Source: Burkholderia territorii (GTDB taxonomy: Bacteria > Pseudomonadota > Gammaproteobacteria > Burkholderiales > Burkholderiaceae). From it: a stretch of DNA of 64,000 nt. Below are positions 34,323 through 42,576 of the stretch, piece by piece; position 1 is the first letter of the stretch; each line of letters opens with the position of its first letter. Location: the NCBI RefSeq assembly GCF_902833055.1, contig NZ_CADFEJ010000003.1, positions 124,001 through 188,000 of the forward strand, written 5' to 3'. Below the pieces are notes generated by a model, which worked only from the letters and a program-made list of their open reading frames with translations, made no database searches and was not told where the DNA came from. A program made the position numbers and the translations under genes.

Positions 34323-35023
34323 GCGCGCTGCTCGACATTCGCGGCCTGCGCGCGTGGTACGGGATGCAACCCGTGCTCGACGGCGTCGATCTCGCACTCG
34401 CACCGGGCGAGACGCTCGCGTTGCTCGGCCGCAACGGCTCGGGCCGCTCGACGCTCGCGAAGGCCGTGACGGGGCTCGTACGCACCGCGGGGTCGGTGCG
34501 TATCGCCGGTGCCGAATGCGCGGGCGCGCCTACGTTCGAGATCGCCCGACGCGGCGTCGCTTACGTCGCCGAAAGCCGCGATGTGTTTCCGCTGCTGAGC
34601 GTGCGCGACAACCTGCGGCTCGGGCTGCGCGGCGTGCGCGGCGCGGCCGAACGGGCGGCGCTCGACCGGCTGCTCGCGCGCTTTCCGATGCTGGCCGCGC
34701 GGGCGGACGTGAAGGCCGGGCTGCTGTCGGGCGGCGAGCAGCAGGTGCTCGCACTGGTGCGCGCGCTGGCCGGCCGTCCGCGCTTGCTGATCGTCGACGA
34801 ACCGGCCGAAGGGCTCGCGCCGCTCGCGGTCGACGAAGTCGGTGCCTATCTCGCCGCGCTGCAGGCCGACGGCGTTGCGATCCTGCTGATCGAGCAGCGG
34901 CTGCAGCTCGCGCCGCGGCTCGCGCGGCGCGTCGCGGTGATGGGGCGCGGTCGAATCGTCCACGACGGCCCGCTCGGCGGGCTCGGTCCCGATGTCGTCA
35001 ATGCATGGCTGAGTGCGGGCTGA
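34319..35023 (+). CDS. livF: ABC ATP-binding protein (LivF family) with Walker A Lys-to-Arg change
   Basis: 234 residues. The signature LSGGEQQ (136-142) and Walker B LLIVDEPAEG are intact. Walker A reads GRNGSGRST (37-45), so the phosphate-binding lysine is R43. The DNA codon CGC at 34444-34446 is unambiguous. The H-loop position is Gln (LIEQRL), which is usual for LivF. It is the last gene of the transporter operon; no substrate-binding protein gene is found between 30972 and 35934. LivF pairs with LivG to form two ATP sites. Confidence 0.9.
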   Translation: MSALLDIRGLRAWYGMQPVLDGVDLALAPGETLALLGRNGSGRSTLAKAVTGLVRTAGSVRIAGAECAGAPTFEIARRGVAYVAESRDVFPLLSVRDNLRLGLRGVRGAAERAALDRLLARFPMLAARADVKAGLLSGGEQQVLALVRALAGRPRLLIVDEPAEGLAPLAVDEVGAYLAALQADGVAILLIEQRLQLAPRLARRVAVMGRGRIVHDGPLGGLGPDVVNAWLSAG

Positions 35024-35187
35024 TCGCCCGTGCGCCGATTGTTCGGAAAACTCCGCCAGTCAATTCGCGTCGAGCCGCTTTATCGCGGTCGCGCGAACCG
35101 CCAAGATTGCCAGCAAGGCCGGTGTGCGCCGCGACAGGCGAGACCGGCACCCATCCATCGAAGGTCATCCGACTGAGGAATGAAATC

Positions 35188-35934
35188 ATGAGCAAGCTGG
35201 CAGGCAAGGTAGCGATCGTCACGGGCGGGTCCAAGGGCATCGGCGCCGCGATCGCAAGGGCGCTGGCCGCCGAAGGCGCGTCGGTCGTGGTCAACTACGC
35301 GAGCAGCAAGGCAGGCGCCGACGCGGTCGTGAACGCGATCGTCGAGGCAGGCGGCCGCGCGGTCGCGGTCGGCGGCGACGTGTCGAAGGCAGCGGACGCC
35401 CAGCGCATCGTCGACACCGCGATCGACACCTATGGCCGTCTCGACGTGCTGGTCAACAATTCCGGCGTGTACGAATTCGCGCCGATCGAGGCGATTACCG
35501 AAGAGCACTACCGCCGGCAGTTCGACACGAACGTGTTCGGCGTGCTGCTGACGACGCAGGCTGCCGTCAAGCATCTCGGCGAAGGCGCGAGCATCATCAA
35601 CATCAGCTCGGTGGTGACGAGCATCACGCCGCCCGCAAGCGCCGTGTACAGCGGCACCAAGGGCGCCGTCGACGCGATCACCGGCGTGCTCGCGCTGGAG
35701 CTCGGCCCGCGCAAGATCCGCGTGAATGCGATCAACCCGGGGATGATCGTGACCGAAGGCACGCACAGCGCCGGCATCATCGGTTCGGATCTCGAGAAGC
35801 AGGTGCGCAGCGAGACGCCGCTCGGCCGACTCGGCGAGCCGGACGACATCGCGTCGGTCGCCGTGTTCCTCGCGTCGGACGATTCGCGCTGGCTGACCGG
35901 CGAGCGTCTCGTCGCGAGCGGCGGGCTGCACTGA
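35188..35934 (+). CDS. Short-chain dehydrogenase/reductase (3-oxoacyl reductase-like)
   Basis: 248 residues from MSKLAGKVAI with GAGGA upstream. The NAD(P) motif TGGSKGIG spans 12-19, NNSG follows near 90-93, and the catalytic set is S141, Y154 and K158 (YSGTK). N35-Y36 after strand two, with no acidic residue there, would suit NADP. The fold is that of FabG-like reductases, which reduce or oxidise carbonyl/hydroxyl pairs. It is separate from the liv genes (164 bases) and convergent with the UPF0303 gene (20 bases). Substrate unknown. Confidence 0.9.
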   Translation: MSKLAGKVAIVTGGSKGIGAAIARALAAEGASVVVNYASSKAGADAVVNAIVEAGGRAVAVGGDVSKAADAQRIVDTAIDTYGRLDVLVNNSGVYEFAPIEAITEEHYRRQFDTNVFGVLLTTQAAVKHLGEGASIINISSVVTSITPPASAVYSGTKGAVDAITGVLALELGPRKIRVNAINPGMIVTEGTHSAGIIGSDLEKQVRSETPLGRLGEPDDIASVAVFLASDDSRWLTGERLVASGGLH

Positions 35935-35954
35935 TCGCACGCGCCGGCGCGCGG

Positions 35955-36443
35955 TTACGCGCTCATCGCGAGCGCGTGCGCGCCGACATGCCAGCGCAGG
36001 CTTTCGACGACGAGCGCATGATCGCGCGCGTCGTCGAGTCCGGCGACCGTCATCGCGCCGACGAAACCGCCTCCGGCGAGCCGCAACGGCACGCTGCCGC
36101 CATCGAGCGCATAGTCGGCGTCCGACAATCCCTGCGACTGCAACGACCAGCCGGCGCGGCGAAAGCGCGCGCCGACCTCGAGCGAACTGACGCCAAATCG
36201 GAACACCGTGTTCTGCCGGCGGCGGATCGCGTCGCTGTCGTTCGCGCGGCTGCCGTCCAGCGCGCAATAGAACAGCGGTGCGGTCTCGCCGACGATGCCG
36301 ACCGCGATCGGCAGCCCGCGGCGCGACGCGAGATTGACCGCGATGTCGCCGAGCCGGCGCGCGACGTCGGCATCGAAGTGCGGCAGCAGCGGCATCGACG
36401 CGGTGTCGCCGAAGGGCGGGAAGTGCGGGAAGGTGGTCGCCAT
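35955..36443 (-). CDS. UPF0303 / heme-degrading-domain-like protein
   Basis: 162 residues, start MATTFPHFPP at 36443. The fold pattern matches the UPF0303 (GlcG/HbpS-related, YBR137W-like) family: ARRLGDIAVNLASRRGLPIA, NTVFRFGVSS and YALDGGSVPLRLAGGGFVGA. These proteins are annotated as possible heme-binding or degrading, with weak experimental support. It is the last gene of the leftward iol unit, 86 bases after iolB. A function in inositol metabolism is not established and may be accessory. Confidence 0.78.
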   Translation of the reverse strand: MATTFPHFPPFGDTASMPLLPHFDADVARRLGDIAVNLASRRGLPIAVGIVGETAPLFYCALDGSRANDSDAIRRRQNTVFRFGVSSLEVGARFRRAGWSLQSQGLSDADYALDGGSVPLRLAGGGFVGAMTVAGLDDARDHALVVESLRWHVGAHALAMSA

Positions 36444-36529
36444 GGCAGCTCCGTGTCGTCCCAGGTCCGGTTCGTACGCGCGTGCACTGCGTCGCGCGTC
36501 CGCCGTCGATCGTTCAGCGCATCGACGCA

Positions 36530-37348
36530 TCAGCGCCCGGGTGCCGCGTCGAGCATCCACTCGTGCGCGGGGTCGTTCTTGAACGCCCATGCGCGGCTCG
36601 GCCCGGCCATCACGTTCAGGTAATACAGGTTGTAGCCATGCGGCGCGACCACCGGGTGATAACCGCGCGGCACCATCACCACGTCGTGGTTCTCGACCGC
36701 GCACGCCTCGTCGAGGCTGCGGTCGTCCGTATAGACGCGCTGGAACGCGAAGCCCTGCGGTGGATCGATCCGGTGGTAATAGGTTTCCTCGAGCGACGTT
36801 TCGTCCGGCGCCGCGTCGCGATCGTGCTTGTGCGGCGGATAGCTGCTCGAATGGCTCGCGGGCGTGATCACTTCGACGACGAGCAACCGGTCGGCGGCCG
36901 GGTTGTCGCCCATCAGGATGTCGCACACGTAGCGCGTGTTGGTGCCTTGCCCGCGCACCGTGCGCCGCATCCGTTCGCCGTCGAGGCGCTGCACGCGCCT
37001 GTCGCCGCTCGCGTAAGGCGCGGTGCACAGCGCGACTTCCGCATCGCGCGTCGCCACCAGCGTGACGGTCTTGCCGCCCGGCACGTACAGCGCGTCCGGC
37101 GATACTTCCTCGAACACGCTGTCGCGCTTGCCGAGCGCATCGTAGGTTTCGCCGTCGACTTGCGCGCGCAGCGTGCCCGTGAGCACGACGACGCACAATT
37201 CGCGCGCGCCGGTATCGAGCGTCTCGGTGTCACCGGCCTTCAGGCGCAGCGCGCGAAAGCCGACGTGTTTCCAGCCGGCCGACTCGGGCGTCACGTTGCA
37301 GATTTCGCGGTCGGCGGATGCCTTGACCAGCAGGGGAGAAATCGCCAT
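36530..37348 (-). CDS. iolB: 5-deoxy-glucuronate isomerase
   Basis: 272 residues, the usual IolB length. The bicupin fold shows SSSYPPHKHDRD with the metal-binding His residues, EETYYHRIDPPQGFAFQRVY, and VPRGYHPVVAPHGYNLYYLN. IolB converts 5-deoxy-D-glucuronic acid to 2-deoxy-5-keto-D-gluconate, the fourth step of myo-inositol breakdown. It lies 42 bases downstream of iolE in the leftward operon iolC-iolD-iolE-iolB. Identification is strong from sequence and context. Confidence 0.95.
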   Translation of the reverse strand: MAISPLLVKASADREICNVTPESAGWKHVGFRALRLKAGDTETLDTGARELCVVVLTGTLRAQVDGETYDALGKRDSVFEEVSPDALYVPGGKTVTLVATRDAEVALCTAPYASGDRRVQRLDGERMRRTVRGQGTNTRYVCDILMGDNPAADRLLVVEVITPASHSSSYPPHKHDRDAAPDETSLEETYYHRIDPPQGFAFQRVYTDDRSLDEACAVENHDVVMVPRGYHPVVAPHGYNLYYLNVMAGPSRAWAFKNDPAHEWMLDAAPGR

Positions 37349-37390
37349 GGAACGGAGCTCCGCAATAAGGTGATCAACTGGGGGCAGCGC

Positions 37391-38320
37391 TTACGCGCTC
37401 AACCGGTCGACGATCGCGCGCAGCGATTCGTAGCCCTTCTTCGCATATTGATAGCTCGGCGCGACGGCCGGATCCTGCTCGGCCTCGACCACGAGCCAGC
37501 CTTCGTAGCCGGCGTCCTTCAGCGTGCGCAGCGTCGCTTCGTAATCGAGCGCGCCGTCGCCCGGCACCGTGAACGTGCCGTTGATGACGGCGTTCAGGAA
37601 GCTCCAGCCGCCGTTGCGCGCCTGCGTGACGACTTGCGGGCGCACGTCCTTGCAGTGCACGTGCACGATGCGCGACACATGTTTCTTCAGTAGTTCCACC
37701 GGATCGGCGGCGCCGCCGAAATATGCATGGCCCGTGTCGAACAGCAGGAACACCTTGGCCGGATCGGTCAGCGCCATCAGGCGGTCGACGTCGGCGGGCG
37801 ATTCGACGTATGCGCCCATGTGGTGATGGTAGGCGAGCTTGATCCCGTAGGTCTCGAGCAGGTGCGCGCCGAACGCGTCGAGGCGTGCCGCATAGCGTCG
37901 CCAGGCTTCGTCGTCGACGAAACGCGGACGCTTCGCGACCGGCGTGTCGATGCTGCCCTGGATCGTACCCGCGCATTCGCCATACACCACGACCTTCACG
38001 TCGTTGAACTGCAGCTTCGTCATGTGCGCGCGGCAACGCTCGATTTCGGCGGCGAGCGCGTCGGCATCGCTCATGCCCGGTTCGACTTCCGCGAGGTAGC
38101 CCGAATACCAGCCCGACACGCACACGAGCCCGAATTCGGCGAGCTTCGCCTTAAGCTCGGGGCCCGTCTTCGGAAACTTGTTGCCGAGCTCGAAGCCCGC
38201 ATAGCCGATTTCGGCGCCTTCCTTCAGTGCCGTCTCGAGCGGCGTCTCGCCGCCGAGCGACGGCAGGTCGTCGTTCATCCACGACAGGGGATTGATACCG
38301 ATGCGAACGTTCCAGCTCAT
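37391..38320 (-). CDS. iolE: Inosose (scyllo-inosose) dehydratase
   Basis: 309 residues from MSWNVRIGIN (38320); the open frame continues to 38488 inside iolD and that part is spurious. The TIM-barrel isomerase-like fold opens GINPLSWMNDDLPSLG and carries LAYHHHMGAYVES, LLFDTGHAYFGG and HVHCKDVRP, which provide metal and substrate contacts. It dehydrates 2-keto-myo-inositol to 3D-trihydroxycyclohexane-1,2-dione. It lies between iolD (61 bases upstream) and iolB in the same leftward unit. Confidence 0.95.
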   Translation of the reverse strand: MSWNVRIGINPLSWMNDDLPSLGGETPLETALKEGAEIGYAGFELGNKFPKTGPELKAKLAEFGLVCVSGWYSGYLAEVEPGMSDADALAAEIERCRAHMTKLQFNDVKVVVYGECAGTIQGSIDTPVAKRPRFVDDEAWRRYAARLDAFGAHLLETYGIKLAYHHHMGAYVESPADVDRLMALTDPAKVFLLFDTGHAYFGGAADPVELLKKHVSRIVHVHCKDVRPQVVTQARNGGWSFLNAVINGTFTVPGDGALDYEATLRTLKDAGYEGWLVVEAEQDPAVAPSYQYAKKGYESLRAIVDRLSA

Positions 38321-38381
38321 GACTTGCTTCCTTGGTTCGAATGTTGTTGTCGCGGGGCAAAGGAGTGAAACCGAAAGCGTG

Positions 38382-40265
38382 TCAGTGCCGCTGCCGCGTC
38401 TTCGCGTCGAGATACGCGCGATGCGCCGCTTCGACGCCGGCGCGCGCGGACACCTGCGGCACCGCGACTTCCCACCATGCGCCGCCATCGGCGGTCGTGC
38501 GCTCGTGCGTCGTGTCGATCACGATGACCTGGCTCGTCTTCGCCGCACGCGCACGCGTCATTTCGCGGCGCAGCTCGCCGACGTCGCGCACGTGCACGGC
38601 TTCGGCGCCCATCGCGCGCGCATGCATCGCGAAGTCGATCGTCGAGCGTTCGCCGCCCTCGGGCACGCAGTCGTCGAGCATGTTGTTGAAGCTTGCGCCG
38701 CCGCAGTTCAGTTGCAGCCGCTCGATGCAGCCGTAGCCGCGGTTGTCGAGGATCACGACGATGATCTTGCGGCCGAGCATCACGGAGGTCGCCAGTTCGG
38801 CGTTGAGCATCATGTAGGAGCCGTCGCCGACGATCACGATCACTTCGCGCTCGGGCCGCGCGAGCTTCGCACCGAGCCCGCCCGCGACCTCGTAGCCCAT
38901 GCACGAGTACGCGTAGTCCATGTGATAGTTGCCGGGCACGCCGCTGCGCCACAGCTTGTGCAGTTCGGCGGGCAGCGTCCCGGCCGCGCACACGACGAGA
39001 TCGTCGCGCGCGCTGTCGCGCCCCGCGTCGGCGGCCGAGTCGCGCACCGCGCCGATGACTTCCGCGTCGTACGGCAGCGTGTCCTTCGGCACGCGCGTGG
39101 TCAGCTCGGTCACGCGCGCATTCCACGCGGCGGCCTGGTCGCGGTTCGCGGCGGTCCACGCCGCATCCGCGTGCCAGCCCGCGAGCGCGGCCGACAGCTG
39201 GCCGAGGCCGGTGCGTGCGTCGGCGATCAATTGCCTGCCGCGTTTCTTGCCCGCGTCGAACGGCTGCACGTTCAGGCTCAGCAGCGTCGCGTTGCCGAAC
39301 AGCGCATGCGAGCCGGTCGTGAAGTCCTGCAGGCGGGTGCCGACCGCGAACACGACGTCGGCCTGCGCGGCCGCGCGATTCGCGGCGGGCGAGCCCGTCA
39401 CGCCGATCGAGCCGAGGTTCAGCGGATGGTCCCACGCGAGGCCGCCCTTGCCGGCCTGCGATTCGGCGACCGGCACGCCGTGCGTGTCGGCGAACGTGCG
39501 CAGCGCGTCCCATGCCTGGCTGTACAGCACACCGCCGCCGGCGACGATCAGCGGCTTTTTCGCGGCCTTCAGCACGTCGAGCGCATCCGCGAGCTCGAGC
39601 GCGTCGGCGGGCGGCCGGCGCATCCGGATCACCGGCGGCGCGAAGAAGTCCTCGGGCCAATCGTATGCGAAGGTCTGCACGTCCTGCGGCAGCGCGAGAC
39701 ACACCGGCCCGCACTGCGCGGGATCGGTCATCACCTGGATCGCGCGCGGCAGCGCGACGAGCAGCTGTTCCGGCGACGTGATCCGGTCGAAGTAGCGCGT
39801 CACGGGCCGGAAGCAGTCGTTCGCGCTGACGTCGCCCTGCTCGAAATCCTCCACCTGCTGCAGCACGGGATCGGGCAGCCGCGACACGAACACGTCGCCG
39901 GGCAGCAGCAACAGCGGCAGCCGGCCGACGTGCGCGAGCGCGGCGGAGGTCAGCATGTTGGTCGCGCCGGGGCCGATGCTCGACGTCGCGGCCATCATCC
40001 GCTGGCGGAAGTTCGCTTTAGCGAATGCGACGGCCGCATTCGCCATGCCTTGCTCGTTGTGCGCGCGGAACGTCGGCAGTCGGTCCTTTTCGGCGTGCAG
40101 CGCCTCGCCGAGCCCGGCCACGTTGCCGTGCCCGAAGATCGCGAACACGCCGCCGCAGTACGGCAGGATTTCGGTGCGGCCGTCCGGCTGGACGACTTCG
40201 GCGCGCAGGGCGGCCAGGTAGCGCACGAGCGCCTGGCTGACGGTCAGTCTCACGGTGGTGGTCAT
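38382..40265 (-). CDS. iolD: 3D-(3,5/4)-trihydroxycyclohexane-1,2-dione hydrolase
   Basis: 627 residues from MTTTVRLTVS (40265). The thiamine-diphosphate enzyme architecture is complete: the PYR domain with TFRAHNEQGMANAAVAFAKA, the central Rossmann-like domain around KKPLIVAGGGVLYSQ, and the PP domain with VGDGSYMMLNAELATS and a downstream LDNRGYGC that bind ThDP-Mg2+. IolD opens the ring of the dione to 5-deoxy-glucuronate, the third step. It is the second gene of the leftward operon, 46 bases after the iolC fusion. Length matches the family. Confidence 0.96.
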   Translation of the reverse strand: MTTTVRLTVSQALVRYLAALRAEVVQPDGRTEILPYCGGVFAIFGHGNVAGLGEALHAEKDRLPTFRAHNEQGMANAAVAFAKANFRQRMMAATSSIGPGATNMLTSAALAHVGRLPLLLLPGDVFVSRLPDPVLQQVEDFEQGDVSANDCFRPVTRYFDRITSPEQLLVALPRAIQVMTDPAQCGPVCLALPQDVQTFAYDWPEDFFAPPVIRMRRPPADALELADALDVLKAAKKPLIVAGGGVLYSQAWDALRTFADTHGVPVAESQAGKGGLAWDHPLNLGSIGVTGSPAANRAAAQADVVFAVGTRLQDFTTGSHALFGNATLLSLNVQPFDAGKKRGRQLIADARTGLGQLSAALAGWHADAAWTAANRDQAAAWNARVTELTTRVPKDTLPYDAEVIGAVRDSAADAGRDSARDDLVVCAAGTLPAELHKLWRSGVPGNYHMDYAYSCMGYEVAGGLGAKLARPEREVIVIVGDGSYMMLNAELATSVMLGRKIIVVILDNRGYGCIERLQLNCGGASFNNMLDDCVPEGGERSTIDFAMHARAMGAEAVHVRDVGELRREMTRARAAKTSQVIVIDTTHERTTADGGAWWEVAVPQVSARAGVEAAHRAYLDAKTRQRH

Positions 40266-40311
40266 CGTCTGTCGATCAAGAGGAGTCGGATGGTCGTCAC
40301 GGGCATGCGCG

Positions 40312-42270
40312 TCAGGCTGCTGCCGCGGCGCGCGCGGCGGCACGGCGGCCGAGCCATGCGTCGACCAGCTGCGCGAAATTGCCGGCCACTTCGTCGATCA
40401 GCGCCTGGTCGTCGATGCGGCCGGCGAGCCAGTGCAGCGACGCGTCGGCCCACAGCGTGCGGCCGACCATGAAGCCCTTGACGATCGGATTGGTCGCCGA
40501 GCGGAAGCTGTCGACGAGATACTGCAGCGGCTGGTTCAGCCCGAGGATCACCGCGCCGCGGCAGTGCGGGTCGCGCTCGGCTACGAGCGTTTCGAGCCGT
40601 GCCCAGCCGTCCGCGCTCATCGGCGCGAGCTTCCACCATTCGGGCATCACGCCGAGGTTGTAGAAGCGCGCGACCGTGCGCAGCACCGCGTCGTCCTCGG
40701 TGCCGGCCGGCGTGACGGCACGCGGCGGAATGATTTCCAGCAGCAGCTCGTTGCCGCTCGCGCGCGTGGCTTCCCACAGCTCCAGCACGCGCTGCTCTTG
40801 CGCGACGCGCAGGTCGACGTCGTCGTCGGGGTGGTAGTGGACGAGGCACTTCACGACCTGCTCGGTCGGCCAGTGCGTGAGCGACGAGCCGACCGAGCGC
40901 GTGTCGTCGAAGCACAGCGGCCGCGAGCCGGGCAGCTCGACCGGGCGGCCGACCCACCAGCCGCGGCCGGTGGCCGACGCGAGCGCGTCGCGGCCATACG
41001 CGCCGCCGTCGATCAGCACGCCGACATGGCCTTCGATATGGCGATCGCGTTCGACCTGTTCGGCCGCGCGCACGAGCAGGCGCTTGAGCGTCTTGATACG
41101 CGCTTCGTCCGCGCCGGCCTGCACCGCGAGTTCGTAGAACTGGCTGCGATGGTCGAATGCCATCACGCACAGGTCGTCCCATTCGCGGCGCGGCACCGTT
41201 ACGCGATGCAGGTGCGCGAGCGTGCGATCGGCGTCCACCTGCGGATTGCGGCTGCCGCCGAACCAGTGCGCGAGCTCGGCCGGCGTCGGCATCGCGGCCG
41301 AACACGCATGGCGCGACACGACGATCGCGCCGCATGCGTTCGCGATGCGGGTCGATTCCGCCCAGTCGCGCCCGCGCAGCAGCCCGGACAGCAGGCCCGA
41401 CAGGAATGCGTCGCCCGCGCCGAGCACGTTCAGGACTTCGACGCGTTCGCCGTGGAAGGCCGGCGCATCCTCGATGCGCGCGGGGACGTCGCCCTCGATC
41501 ACGCAGCAGCCGAGCGCACCGCGCTTGACCACCAGCGCCGCGCCGCTCACGCGACGCACGGCCTGCAGCGACGCGATCAGGTCGTGCGGCACGCCGCCCG
41601 CGATCAGGAATTCCTCCTCGGTGCCGACCAGCAGGTCGAACTCGCCGAGCACCTGCTGCAGCTGCCGCGTGACCTGCGCGTCGGGCACGTAGCGGTTCTC
41701 GCCCGCGCCGCGCGCGGTCAGCCCCCAGAGCACCGGCCGGTAGTCGATGTCGAGGATCCGCACGACGCCGTGGCGGCGCGCGTAGCCGAGCGCGGTGAGC
41801 GACGCCTCGCGGGTGCCGGGCGTCGACAGATGCGTGCCGGTGATCGCGAGCGCGCGGCAGCCGGCGATGAAGTCCTCGCGGATCTCGTCGGCACGCACGG
41901 CCATGTCCGCGCAGTTCTCGCGCACGAACAGCAGCGGGAACGTGTCGCGATCCTTCAGGCCGAGCAGCACCAGCGCGGTCAGCCGTTCCGGATCCGTCTG
42001 CAACTGGCTCGTGTCGCAGCCTTCGCGCTCGAGCGTCTCGCGCACGAAGCGGCCCATCTGCTCGTCGCCGACGCGCGAGATCATCGCGGTCTTCAACCCG
42101 AGGCGGGCGACGCCGAACGCGACGTTGCCCGACGAACCGCCGAGATACATCTGGAAGCTGCGCGCATCTTCCAGGCGGCTGCCGTACTGCTGCGCGTAAA
42201 GATCCACGGCGACGCGGCCGAGGCAGGCGAGATCGATGGGGCGGTCAGTCGGAAAGTTCAACGGGCTCAT
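40312..42270 (-). CDS. iolC: 5-dehydro-2-deoxygluconokinase fused to DUF2090 aldolase domain
   Basis: 652 residues from MSPLNFPTDR; a GTG at 42282 would add four residues and neither start has a strong ribosome site. Residues ~10-335 are a PfkB sugar kinase with the MYLGGSSGNVAFGVARLG opening and GAGD at 284-287 (D287 the catalytic base). From ~361 to the end lies a DUF2090 TIM barrel (DDLCVMAFDHRSQFYELAVQ, then CLVHYHPDDD). One protein therefore covers phosphorylation and probably aldol cleavage to dihydroxyacetone phosphate and malonate semialdehyde. This fusion replaces separate IolC and IolJ in many proteobacteria. It heads the leftward operon. Confidence 0.93.
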   Translation of the reverse strand: MSPLNFPTDRPIDLACLGRVAVDLYAQQYGSRLEDARSFQMYLGGSSGNVAFGVARLGLKTAMISRVGDEQMGRFVRETLEREGCDTSQLQTDPERLTALVLLGLKDRDTFPLLFVRENCADMAVRADEIREDFIAGCRALAITGTHLSTPGTREASLTALGYARRHGVVRILDIDYRPVLWGLTARGAGENRYVPDAQVTRQLQQVLGEFDLLVGTEEEFLIAGGVPHDLIASLQAVRRVSGAALVVKRGALGCCVIEGDVPARIEDAPAFHGERVEVLNVLGAGDAFLSGLLSGLLRGRDWAESTRIANACGAIVVSRHACSAAMPTPAELAHWFGGSRNPQVDADRTLAHLHRVTVPRREWDDLCVMAFDHRSQFYELAVQAGADEARIKTLKRLLVRAAEQVERDRHIEGHVGVLIDGGAYGRDALASATGRGWWVGRPVELPGSRPLCFDDTRSVGSSLTHWPTEQVVKCLVHYHPDDDVDLRVAQEQRVLELWEATRASGNELLLEIIPPRAVTPAGTEDDAVLRTVARFYNLGVMPEWWKLAPMSADGWARLETLVAERDPHCRGAVILGLNQPLQYLVDSFRSATNPIVKGFMVGRTLWADASLHWLAGRIDDQALIDEVAGNFAQLVDAWLGRRAAARAAAAA

Positions 42271-42413
42271 ATCACGTATCACGCTCGCGGCCGGCGCTCG
42301 ACCTTGCCGGCAGATTGGGGACCGATCCCGGACGACGATGCGTCACATCCGCGGCGCGACACGAGTGCGCCTGCCGCGAGGAATCGGGCTACGGAACGGA
42401 GTCTAGACTTTTT

Positions 42414-42427
42414 GGAAATCCAGTTCC
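42414..42427. promoter_or_regulatory. Candidate IolR operator 1
   Basis: GGAAATCCAGTTCC fits GGAA-N6-TTCC exactly. That pattern is reported for the RpiR-type inositol repressor IolR of Sinorhizobium meliloti. The site sits between the divergent iol transcription units, and an RpiR-type regulator gene is encoded at 50737. Confidence 0.65.
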
Positions 42428-42443
42428 CTAGGTGAAATCACGT

Positions 42444-42457
42444 AGAAATAAATTTCC
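42444..42457. promoter_or_regulatory. Candidate IolR operator 2
   Basis: AGAAATAAATTTCC fits GGAA-N6-TTCC with one mismatch in the left half. It lies exactly 30 bases from operator 1, about three helical turns, so two regulators could bind the same face of the DNA. Confidence 0.55.
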
Positions 42458-42576
42458 AAATTTTCGAGGAAGTGATCTACAGTTTCATCCGGATGCTTCA
42501 GTCCGTTATCGGACTCGGCCCGGCGGCGCGCAACGCGCCGTTTTCCGCCCCCCGGAGATGAGGAGACAGAGTGATC

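Larger units (their letters stand above)
42271..42576. other. Divergent iol control region
   Basis: This 306-base gap separates the leftward iolC operon from the rightward inositol importer. It contains two IolR-like sites (42414-42427 and 42444-42457) and an AGGAG ribosome site near 42561-42565. The part around 42405-42490 is noticeably AT-rich. No coding sequence is supported. Confidence 0.7.

Noticed and set aside
38292..40472. 726-residue plus-strand frame opposite iolD
   Set aside because: Antisense shadow of iolD, whose thiamine-diphosphate motifs are intact.
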